Positions 15,475-22,410 of a stretch of 64,000 nucleotides of DNA are shown here, in pieces. Location of the stretch: contig NC_015577.1 of the NCBI RefSeq assembly GCF_000214355.1, forward strand, positions 434,001 to 498,000, written 5' to 3'. Source of the stretch: Leadbettera azotonutricia ZAS-9 (GTDB lineage Bacteria; Spirochaetota; Spirochaetia; Treponematales; Breznakiellaceae). The translations under genes and the position numbers were made by a program. The notes below the pieces were generated by a model, which saw nothing but the letters and a program-made list of their open reading frames with translations, did no database searches and was not told the origin of the DNA. The stretch's first letter is position 1, and each line of letters starts with the position of its first letter.

Positions 15475-15522
15475 GGAGTTTGCGTACGCAAACTCCTAAA
15501 CAAAAATGCGTTAGCATTTTTG
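15475..15522. promoter_or_regulatory. Two palindromes between protease and capsid genes
   Basis: A perfect 22-base palindrome (15475-15496) and a hairpin with nine-base arms and a GTTA loop (15501-15522) lie side by side in the gap; the second overlaps the protease stop. Both would form in the mRNA just before the capsid ribosome site, so they may stop or cut the mRNA and set the capsid level. Confidence 0.6.
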
Positions 15523-16173
15523 TATAAATCCACCCCAAAAATCGGAGCTTGATTTCCTGTTACTAATTTCCTTATGCCTTGCTGTTGCCAAGGCATAAGG
15601 ATTCGCCGGAACATTGCACACACTGAATTCCAAAAGTTCCTGTTTTCTGAAAATCAATGACGTTCCATCTTCACCATCCTTTTTTGACGGAATTTCTATC
15701 TCGATAGGGCGGAACCCCACCGACCCCGCCCGGATTACTCCGGCCTTGACTCGTTCCCCGATACCCCAGCCAAAGGGATCAAATTCCTTGCCGTTAAAAA
15801 TGATAATCCCCCGCAGCCCCTTTTCATCGGCAACAATGTTTTCCGCCCGGCCAATCGCCGGAATGTCAAAGCAATGCGCCCACTGGATAACCGGGTTTTT
15901 CAAATAACATGAAAAGTCCCAACCAGAGGGATCAATCCGTTCCCCCATACGATCCAAGTCAAAACTTGAAAAGACCCACGGTACACCGCCGCCGCCTTCC
16001 CCATCGGAACATCCAACGAAGTTCCCCCCGGAAAGAGCAAACGGCACAGGGGCAATCAACTCAATGTCAGACGGCACCTTTACGGTCTGCCCCTCCGGTG
16101 TAACCCCAAGGAATTGTAAAATCCCTTTACCGTCCAATTCCTTAAATTCCCCGCTCTTATAACGAATTAACAT
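15511..16173 (-). CDS. Prohead serine protease
   Basis: 220 residues. SSFDLDRMGERIDPSGW, NPVIQWAH with the catalytic His100, AGSVGFRP with Ser151 and ELLEFSVCNVPANPYAL are the four landmarks of HK97-type prohead proteases. It cuts the capsid delta domain during assembly. The gene lies between the LuxR-like gene and the capsid gene. Length normal. Confidence 0.88.
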   Translation of the reverse strand: MLIRYKSGEFKELDGKGILQFLGVTPEGQTVKVPSDIELIAPVPFALSGGNFVGCSDGEGGGGVPWVFSSFDLDRMGERIDPSGWDFSCYLKNPVIQWAHCFDIPAIGRAENIVADEKGLRGIIIFNGKEFDPFGWGIGERVKAGVIRAGSVGFRPIEIEIPSKKDGEDGTSLIFRKQELLEFSVCNVPANPYALATARHKEISNRKSSSDFWGGFIQKC

Positions 16174-16185
16174 ACAACCCCCTTG

Positions 16186-16842
16186 TTACATACACAAATC
16201 ATCCCGGCGTATCTCATCCAGCAAAAAACACTGCTTAAAAAGCCCTAAACTATTCTTCACACAGTAGGACGTAAAAAGCGCCTTCTTATGAATCTCCACG
16301 GTTTTAACACTAACCCCCAGGGTATCCGCAATTTCCTTACTGCTTTTCCCATCCAGAATCAGGCGCTTAACATCTTCCTGCCGGTCCGTCAAATCAAGTT
16401 TCAAATCCGGTATATCATCGGGCAAGGCTTCGTAGGCTTCCTCAACATTGCCGGAAATATACGCTTCATTACGGAGCACCTTTTTTAGTGCCCGGCGAAA
16501 CGAGCTTAACCCGGAGTTAAAATCAATAACGCTCTTTACACCGAACCGTAGAAATTCTACCAGCCCTTCCGCTTGATACGAATTGACATTGATCACCGCA
16601 ATATTCAGGTCAGGCCGATCCTTTAATAAAAGACCAATCCGGCGAGGCGTAGCACTCAAATAAAACACAGCGTCGAACAAGATAAGTTCAGGGCTTAACA
16701 TACTAATAAGCCGGTTAAGGTCTCTGCCCCCTTTGGTGGTTGCCATAACACGCCGCAAATGCAACTGTTTCAGCAGGTAGATACCCAGAAGGTTCAGACT
16801 TTCCGAGCGGCTTACCAGCAGAACCGGACTAAGCATTTTCAT
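16186..16842 (-). CDS. LuxR-type regulator inside phage head cassette
   Basis: 218 residues. The C terminus (151-190: LTDRQEDVKRLILDGKSSKE then IADTLGVSVKTVEIHKKALF) is a textbook LuxR helix-turn-helix. The N terminus is receiver-like, with an Asp at 57 (LILFDAVFY), but lacks the acidic pair near residue 12 (SRSES) needed to bind magnesium, so it is probably not phosphorylated. It starts inside the portal gene (overlap 16829-16842) and ends 13 bases before the protease gene. A regulator in this place is unusual for phages. Confidence 0.85.
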   Translation of the reverse strand: MKMLSPVLLVSRSESLNLLGIYLLKQLHLRRVMATTKGGRDLNRLISMLSPELILFDAVFYLSATPRRIGLLLKDRPDLNIAVINVNSYQAEGLVEFLRFGVKSVIDFNSGLSSFRRALKKVLRNEAYISGNVEEAYEALPDDIPDLKLDLTDRQEDVKRLILDGKSSKEIADTLGVSVKTVEIHKKALFTSYCVKNSLGLFKQCFLLDEIRRDDLCM

Positions 16843-18076
16843 TGTCCCCTCCCTTGCCCCCGGTAGTGGGTATCATATTTTTGGGTCGATACCACACATC
16901 ACCCCAGGGCTTCTTATCCTTCCCCCTTTCCTGTAACACTTCATTGATTGTCTTTAATCCCGCATTGATTTCCGCAATATCCCGGTTGCTTTGAGCATCT
17001 TCGCTTTCCTGTAGTTCAGGTATATCACCCAGGTTAAATTTTCCGGTTTCGCGCAATCCAAAGCGGATAAAAAATTGAGTCTCCAGAATGTTTTCAAATT
17101 GTCGTAATGTTGGAATTAAGGTATATTGCCAGAAGGCGCTATGCTGTTCCTGGGTATCCTTCCCGGACAGTGCCGTTGACTTGTCTGATATATTGGCAAC
17201 CCGTGGCGGGATGCCGTACTTTGCTAAAATAGTGTAGAGGTTCCAGCGTTTAAGCTCGAACAGTTTTACCACTTCCGGGGTAAAGGACAGCGGTTCAAAA
17301 CTGGTTCCCTTGCCGAGTACCGCAATTTTCCGGTTCGCCTTTACCGCCCCGTATTTGCTTTCCCACCGCTTCTCTAATGCGTCAGCTTCTTCCGGCCTGA
17401 TAGTCTGATCAGTTTTCAGTATCCCCATCGGGACCGCATTATTTTTTAGTAATTGGGAATTTGCTTTATTGGCGTAGTAGTCCTGTTCCAGTTCCAGGGA
17501 AAGGGCAATAAGCGGATTAACCCCCCGTACCGGATTCCAGGGGTTCCAGTCCCGGAACTGGATCAATTCGTCAGTCAAAATAGGTATCAGATCGGTATCA
17601 GTCTGAAAAAACCACCGCTTGTTTAGTTGATGAAATGGATCATATACGCCCCCCGCCGTAACACCTTCATGCCGCACCCGTCTCGGATCAAGAATGTAAA
17701 TTTCATGCGGCAACCCGCCATCGTAATCCGGCCCAAACCACCAGAACGCCTCGCCTTCCAGATACCACCAAGCCGCCGTTTCCTTCCAAAGATCATAGCC
17801 GGACACCATGCGGTTCGGCCTTCGGAACAGTTCATACAGCGGCCCGCTTGTTACCTCGTTACCCCCTCGGATCAAACCAAATTCCGCACGGGCAATATTG
17901 CGGATCAAAATACTTACCGCAATGTTCACCCATGCCGAATATAAGTATGCACTACTTTCTGACAAAATTGGTAAATTATTTTGAAATTCGTCATCCATCG
18001 GATAGTCCGGCCTGTCCGCTTTCGATTGAAACTTAAACTGTTTTATTCCCCTGATGAGCGGCGTAAAGATACTCAT
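16829..18076 (-). CDS. Phage portal protein
   Basis: 415 residues. LIPILTDELIQFRDWNP, NNAVPMGIL, PEEADALEKRWESKYG, the VLGKGTSFEPLSF segment and GIPPRVANISDKSTALSGKD match HK97-type portals, the ring through which DNA enters the head. It overlaps the terminase gene by four bases (18073-18076) and the LuxR-like gene by 14. Full length. Confidence 0.88.
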   Translation of the reverse strand: MSIFTPLIRGIKQFKFQSKADRPDYPMDDEFQNNLPILSESSAYLYSAWVNIAVSILIRNIARAEFGLIRGGNEVTSGPLYELFRRPNRMVSGYDLWKETAAWWYLEGEAFWWFGPDYDGGLPHEIYILDPRRVRHEGVTAGGVYDPFHQLNKRWFFQTDTDLIPILTDELIQFRDWNPWNPVRGVNPLIALSLELEQDYYANKANSQLLKNNAVPMGILKTDQTIRPEEADALEKRWESKYGAVKANRKIAVLGKGTSFEPLSFTPEVVKLFELKRWNLYTILAKYGIPPRVANISDKSTALSGKDTQEQHSAFWQYTLIPTLRQFENILETQFFIRFGLRETGKFNLGDIPELQESEDAQSNRDIAEINAGLKTINEVLQERGKDKKPWGDVWYRPKNMIPTTGGKGGDNENA

Positions 18077-19302
18077 TGCGCTATTACCCCCTGCTGCACA
18101 TCGGAAAACACCGCATACCGGAGGGCATCCATAAAATGATCATTGACCTTGATTATTTCTCCCGCCTCATCCCGACAGTAATCCCAAATCTCCGAAAGAA
18201 CGCCAGTACAGCCATCGGCGACAAAAAATTGTCCCCGTTCTATCTTCGCATTGATAAAATCAATTCCGCTTTCAACGCTGTTATTTGCTTTAACGCCCCC
18301 GGTAATTTCCTGTATCCGTTCCCCGCCAGCCGGATCGCAGTACACCGGAAAACTGAAACTATCAGGCCCCAGATCAAACCAATGGCGGGCGGTAAGTTCT
18401 TCGTTAAAAGATTTAGTGGTCATGTTGAAAGCACCGTAGTCGGCAATCACATAAACAACCTCATGCACCCAGCCGATTTTTACATTCGTAATATTCAGGC
18501 CGAAGTCCTGTCCTGCACAAATCCGGTCATAGTCCTTGGGCATATCCGCTGCTTTCAAAATCATGGATTCATCGAAAAGCTCATAGATCACGCCCTCGGC
18601 CTTAACCCACGCCCCATCCCGGAACCGTGCCTTTTGTTTTTCCGGCATGGCCCCCAGCACATCGGAAATATAGTCATCGGGCAAATGCTCCGCATTATCA
18701 GCCGGATTAAGTATCATCGAGGCGTACAGTTCCGGCTTTACCAGCGGTTCCCCGTTTAGGAATTGCTGCTTGCGAATGAAAATCCGGTAAGCCCAATGCA
18801 AAGGGCTTCCAGGGTTGCAGTCGTACAGAAACAAATTCCGGCACCCCGGCACCCGCATAGCCAACCGGGAATAGGCCGTAGTAACCGAAATATAACTAAG
18901 CTGCGAAATCTCATTGAAGTAGATCGTATTATATTCATGCCCCAGGATTTTATCCGCTTGTTCCCGATCCCCTAATCCGCCAATCCAAATCTCCGACCCG
19001 TTGAAAAGGGTAATCATGCTTTCATGTGCCAGATAGTTATAGCGGTTAGTCCCAACGGTATTGGTAAGGGCCGGTAAAAGCGTTTCCCGCAGTACGGAAC
19101 TTCGGGCATCCTTGGCCCGGTAACGGCAAATCAAATGCCGGGAACTCGCAAAGCGGATCGCCCGGTAGATGATCACCATCACCAGCACCGTAGTCTTGCC
19201 CGACCGGGAACCGCCAAACAACAAGATATGTTTTGCGCCGCCCTTTACCAGTTTTAACGCTTGCCGTTGTACCGTAGTGGGCTTAAACACCGTCATACTC
19301 AA
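18073..19302 (-). CDS. Phage terminase large subunit
   Basis: 409 residues. Walker A GGSRSGKT at 30-37, Walker B with Glu131 (NTIYFNEIS), then an RNase H-like nuclease part with AGQDFGLN, VYCDPAG and DHFMDALRYAV supplying the acids. This is the PBSX-type terminase motor that cuts and packs DNA. It overlaps the portal gene and the small subunit gene by four bases each. Complete, so packaging may work. Confidence 0.92.
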   Translation of the reverse strand: MSMTVFKPTTVQRQALKLVKGGAKHILLFGGSRSGKTTVLVMVIIYRAIRFASSRHLICRYRAKDARSSVLRETLLPALTNTVGTNRYNYLAHESMITLFNGSEIWIGGLGDREQADKILGHEYNTIYFNEISQLSYISVTTAYSRLAMRVPGCRNLFLYDCNPGSPLHWAYRIFIRKQQFLNGEPLVKPELYASMILNPADNAEHLPDDYISDVLGAMPEKQKARFRDGAWVKAEGVIYELFDESMILKAADMPKDYDRICAGQDFGLNITNVKIGWVHEVVYVIADYGAFNMTTKSFNEELTARHWFDLGPDSFSFPVYCDPAGGERIQEITGGVKANNSVESGIDFINAKIERGQFFVADGCTGVLSEIWDYCRDEAGEIIKVNDHFMDALRYAVFSDVQQGVIAQ

Positions 19303-19841
19303 AGCCCCTCAAAATCCGGCAGAAACGTAATCTGCCCGTTCTTATCGACCTGTCCCTCCGGCTTATCCTTCCCGGTAACAAGCCCCGCACTTTCCCGCTC
19401 CGCCCGTATCGCCGTAGAAACCCACTCCGTTACCGTCCCTTGGCCCAGCTCCGCCGGGTCCATCAGGTCAAGTTTCTTTTCAACCACCCGCAGCATTTTT
19501 CCCGTAATGGCCCGGTGAACCTTCCCCTGTTCTTCAATGGTTTTCCGCAGCTCCGCCTGTTTCAGTTTGTCTACATAGCCGTCATAATCCGCCGCCCGTT
19601 CCCGCCACTTGAACGCCGCCGCCCAGCCCCGCCAAACCCGGTACTTCTTCCCCCGCTTTTTTTCATCCTCCTCTGCTGCTTCAACTGCCTTGCGGATATT
19701 CCGTTCCGGCCCAAAATCCCGGAAAGCGCAGAACGCCGCAAACGCCCCCGCACTTTCCCCGGCCAGCCGTTCCCAGCTTTCAAAAGGCATTATTTCCGCT
19801 TGCACCGCTTCAATCGTTTTGTCTATTTCAGTAGGTTCCAT
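19299..19841 (-). CDS. Putative terminase small subunit
   Basis: 180 residues from ATG 19841 (MEPTEIDKTIEAV), chosen for the G-rich ribosome site just before it; an ATG at 19892 would add 17 residues and overlap more of the excisionase-like gene. The RVWRGWAAAFKWRERAADYD region and the long helices after it are like small terminase subunits of spirochaete prophages. The identity rests mainly on position before the large subunit. Confidence 0.6.
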   Translation of the reverse strand: MEPTEIDKTIEAVQAEIMPFESWERLAGESAGAFAAFCAFRDFGPERNIRKAVEAAEEDEKKRGKKYRVWRGWAAAFKWRERAADYDGYVDKLKQAELRKTIEEQGKVHRAITGKMLRVVEKKLDLMDPAELGQGTVTEWVSTAIRAERESAGLVTGKDKPEGQVDKNGQITFLPDFEGL

Positions 19842-20109
19842 CCCGCCCCCCTTCCGGTAGTTCCTCCCCCGGTACGCCATCTTGCTGTCCATCCCCAGCA
19901 GTTAAATAAAGCTCCTCCCCCGCAAGCGGCTTTACTGCCACCTTCCCGCCCGTGTTAATCCACACATCTATTTCCGAGGGCCGGAACCGGATCGCCTTAA
20001 AAATCTTGTGGAAAGGTATCTGGTGTAAAAACACATACTTGCGAATAGCCGCCACACTTAACTTGGTCAGCTTCGCCACATCGTTAATGTCTAATAATTG
20101 TTCAACCAC
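19828..20109 (-). CDS. Excisionase-like DNA-binding protein
   Basis: 93 residues. LLDINDVAKLTKLSVAAIRK followed by IPFHKIFKAIRFRPSEIDVW is the MerR-type winged helix of the excisionase family (HTH_17). The 35-residue tail is disordered. It is the first gene of the packaging operon, preceded by an inverted repeat at 20194-20212. Such proteins direct excision or, in satellites, act as AlpA-like activators. Confidence 0.75.
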   Translation of the reverse strand: MVEQLLDINDVAKLTKLSVAAIRKYVFLHQIPFHKIFKAIRFRPSEIDVWINTGGKVAVKPLAGEELYLTAGDGQQDGVPGEELPEGGRDGTY

Positions 20110-20371
20110 GATTCACCCCCAAAACAGCAAAGCCAGAAGCCGTTCCCTTGGCCTTGCCGTATAGTGAAAATCGCATGGTTAGATCAGGAAGTAATTAGGG
20201 GTTTTCCCTAATTGCATGCTTTTGTTGGTTTTTTTTAGGGTAAAGAAAGCCCCCTGTCCGGAAGTATTAGCGGCTTTTCATCCCGCCATTGATTGCGCTC
20301 ATAATCAGTCAATTAGTTGGTGAAGGGGTAAGTAAGCGGCGGCGCAGTTAGGAGAAGGCCGGGCCAAACAA
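20110..20371. other. Upstream region of packaging operon
   Basis: About 260 bases without a gene. It contains the inverted repeat at 20194-20212. No promoter for the operon is clear. Confidence 0.4.
20194..20212. promoter_or_regulatory. Inverted repeat, copy 2 (attaggggttttccctaat)
   Basis: Perfect seven-base arms (ATTAGGG / CCCTAAT) with a five-base centre, about 85 bases before the excisionase-like gene. Copies at 3407 and 22104. Confidence 0.55.
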
Positions 20372-20522
20372 GAGCCGCCGGGTTTGAGGGCAGGGCAGCG
20401 AGCCTTCCCGACAGCGGAGCCGGGTTTGAGGGCAGGGGCGATGAGGCTTCCCGACAGCGGAGCCGAGTTTAAGGGCAAGGGCGATGAGGCTTCCCGACAA
20501 CAGAGCCGGGTCTGTGGGCAGA
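20372..20522. repeat. Tandem repeat, 43-base unit
   Basis: Three and a half copies beginning GAGCCGGGTTTGAGGGCAGG at 20372, 20417, 20460 and 20503; the period is 43 bases, the first unit having two extra bases. Copies differ at a few places. It lies between the excisionase-like gene and the integrase 3' end. There are no unique spacers, so it is not a CRISPR array. Confidence 0.85.
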
Positions 20523-20525
20523 AAA

Positions 20526-20561
20526 AAGCCCCTACCGCCAGTGATGGAGCGATAGGGGCTT
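20526..20561. terminator. Hairpin at integrase 3' end
   Basis: Arms of 13 bases (20526-20538 and 20549-20561) pair with one mismatch. The stem lies just beyond the integrase stop on the minus strand and would end its transcript. Confidence 0.65.
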
Positions 20562-20580
20562 ACAGTCTTGAAATGTTCGT

Positions 20581-21972
20581 TTAGCCGTGCCGGTGTTTTT
20601 TCCGGTGAACCGTTACCAGCGCCCGCCTTGCTTCATGCCGCCCGGTAGTATATCGCCGGACCCGGCCCGGTTGCCTTGCCGGTTCCCCGGTCCCGCTAAC
20701 CGCAGGGGTTTCTGATAATAAGATATGGTCTTGAACATCAGCAATTTCGGTGAAGGTAGTGGTATCAAAATCAGTATAACGCTCGGTCATTTGCTCGGTA
20801 ACATGGCCGATAACCGCACGGGTTTTAGCGTCAGCAACATTATTAACCCGCAGGGTGGTGTTGAAGAAATGCCGCCACGCATGGGGCGTTAAGTTCCGCT
20901 GTTTCTTTTCGTCCTCGTCAATGCCAATCTTGGAAAGTCCCGCCGCCAGCGCCTTATTAAACATATACCGGGAGATGGGGGAAGCCCCGCCGTCATCGGA
21001 GAACAAGAACCCGTCCCCGTTCAATGCTTTTAGTTTGTCCAGCGGATCAAGAACAGTACGGGAAGTGGGTATCTGCCGTACCTTTTTAGTCTTAGTTTGT
21101 CGGTAGTTGTGTTTGGTATCATATTGCCCCGCCACCCTGATATAGTTTTCAAAGATGCAGGAACCTTTAAGCCCCAGCACTTCCCCGATCCGCATACCCG
21201 TTACCGCCGCCGTCATGTTGGCAACTTGCGCTAATTCATGGGCAAAGGCAAATTTCCGTAAATCCTTTTTTTCCTTCCCTGCTTGATCCGGCCCTTCCAG
21301 CAAGGGAACGGCGCTTTTCATTTTCGGGGTAAACATATCCCGTGCTTCGGTGGGTGTCAGGATTTCAACTACTTTCCCCTCGGCGGTCAATTCCTCGACT
21401 GTTTCAGCAGGGTTAAACAGTATCAGCTTTTCCGCAACCGCCTGTTTCAGCATAAGCCGCAAAATCCCGTAAATCACATTAGCCGATGATGTTTTAAGTT
21501 TTTTCACCGTACCCGGCGTTAAGACCCCGGCATCCTTGGGTTTCTGCCCCTTCTTTTCCTGTTCCGGTAAGTTCGTCAGGAACCTGTCGCAATCTTCACG
21601 GGTAATCCGGTCAAGCCGCATTTTCCCAAAGTAGGGCAGTATCCAATTTTTTGTATGCCGCTTGCAGGTATCGACATAGGCTTGGGTCAGCCCCTTGCGA
21701 TACTTCTTGGCTTTCAGGTATTGGCAGGTATCCCATTCCCACCATCCTTCCGCAAACTCCGCAAAGGTCTTTATCTTCTTGCGCTCCGCCGGAAGCAGCA
21801 ACCCGTCCTTCATAAGCTGTTGGCACTTCTTAACCGCCAGGGTCTTGAGGCTCTCCCCCGTGGAATGGGGGTTAATCCTGAACCCGTCCTCATCATAGGC
21901 TTGGTAATAATAAATCACCTTGCCAGTAGCCATCTTGCGTGGAAAAACCGTAAAATTCGCCTTAACTCTCAT
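20581..21972 (-). CDS. Tyrosine recombinase (phage integrase)
   Basis: 463 residues. N-terminal arm-binding part, a core-binding SAM-like domain (about 65-180) and a catalytic domain with Arg261 (GMRIGEVLG), His364 and Arg367 (HAWRH), His390 and Tyr399 (TERYTDF). All residues needed for strand exchange are present, so it should be active. The C terminus after 420 is a basic tail. It is transcribed toward the packaging genes. An inverted repeat at 22104-22121 lies upstream of it. Confidence 0.93.
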   Translation of the reverse strand: MRVKANFTVFPRKMATGKVIYYYQAYDEDGFRINPHSTGESLKTLAVKKCQQLMKDGLLLPAERKKIKTFAEFAEGWWEWDTCQYLKAKKYRKGLTQAYVDTCKRHTKNWILPYFGKMRLDRITREDCDRFLTNLPEQEKKGQKPKDAGVLTPGTVKKLKTSSANVIYGILRLMLKQAVAEKLILFNPAETVEELTAEGKVVEILTPTEARDMFTPKMKSAVPLLEGPDQAGKEKKDLRKFAFAHELAQVANMTAAVTGMRIGEVLGLKGSCIFENYIRVAGQYDTKHNYRQTKTKKVRQIPTSRTVLDPLDKLKALNGDGFLFSDDGGASPISRYMFNKALAAGLSKIGIDEDEKKQRNLTPHAWRHFFNTTLRVNNVADAKTRAVIGHVTEQMTERYTDFDTTTFTEIADVQDHILLSETPAVSGTGEPARQPGRVRRYTTGRHEARRALVTVHRKKHRHG

Positions 21973-22103
21973 AATTCCCTACCTCTCCCGGATTCTGCTG
22001 TCTTTGCTGCTATCACCCAGGAATTCACCATTTCAGGTAAAACCGACCAGCAACGCTAAGTCTATATGTCATAAGGAATTATCACACTTTAAGAACGCCC
22101 GCT

Positions 22104-22121
22104 ATTGGGGTTTTCCCTAAT
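22104..22121. promoter_or_regulatory. Inverted repeat, copy 3 (attggggttttccctaat)
   Basis: Third copy of the motif at 3407 and 20194, about 130 bases before the integrase start. One arm base differs. Confidence 0.5.
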
Positions 22122-22145
22122 CTTTACTTTTTTCTGAAAAAAAGC

Positions 22146-22174
22146 TTGACCCCGCGAGGTTTTATGAGTATTTT
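22146..22174 (+). promoter_or_regulatory. Promoter of candidate small RNA
   Basis: TTGACC (22146-22151) and TATTTT (22169-22174) are 17 bases apart and predict a start at 22181, directly before the first stem of the RNA described next. Confidence 0.45.
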
Positions 22175-22180
22175 AAATTA

Positions 22181-22337
22181 ACCTGATAACACGGTTATTC
22201 AGACCAGCGTTTTACAGTAATGTTCTACACCTGAATTATTCATTGGTCTGAATTGCTTAAACATCTACTGCAGCAGCAGCCGGTTATCAGAGTTGCCTCC
22301 CGGGTTTCTTCACCTCCTTTTCCCGGGGGGTTTTTTT
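22181..22337 (+). ncRNA. Candidate structured small RNA with anti-Shine-Dalgarno loop
   Basis: The roughly 157-base segment has its own promoter, an outer stem (22183-22190 CTGATAAC with 22283-22290 GTTATCAG), an inner stem of nine perfect pairs (22198-22206 with 22244-22252) and ends in a rho-independent terminator (22296-22304 with 22322-22330, then seven T). The terminator loop holds CACCTCCTTT (22311-22320), equal to the 3' end of bacterial 16S rRNA. No open frame of note. Small RNAs with CU-rich loops block ribosome sites on mRNAs; that role here is inference. It could instead be an attenuator left by a lost gene. Confidence 0.5.
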
Positions 22338-22344
22338 ATGTCCA

Positions 22345-22375
22345 AATATGACATTATCACATATTTTGTCATATT
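22345..22375. promoter_or_regulatory. Operator over acyl-CoA synthetase promoter
   Basis: AATATGACA (22345-22353) and TGTCATATT (22367-22375) are perfect complements and overlap the first two bases of the -35 box at 22374. Such a site suits a TetR- or GntR-type repressor of fatty-acid genes. Confidence 0.55.
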
Positions 22376-22401
22376 GACAGAAAAGGGGAAAATCGCATAA
22401 T
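22374..22401 (+). promoter_or_regulatory. Promoter of acyl-CoA synthetase gene
   Basis: TTGACA (22374-22379), 16 bases, CATAAT (22396-22401). Transcription should start near 22408, only three bases before the ATG, leaving no room for a ribosome site. Confidence 0.5.
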
Positions 22402-22410
22402 TCTATAATT

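Noticed and set aside
20384-20584. Open frame through the 43-base repeats
   Set aside because: A product of the repeat; it runs into the terminator hairpin and has no ribosome site.
22146-22337. 6S RNA or SRP RNA identity for the candidate small RNA
   Set aside because: The nested stems recall 6S, but the central bulge and the SRP GGAAGCAGCC-type core are not present, so no family name is given.
22404-22409. Perfect TATAAT just before the acyl-CoA synthetase ATG
   Set aside because: Too close to the start codon: transcription would begin inside the gene. CATAAT at 22396 fits the -35 better.
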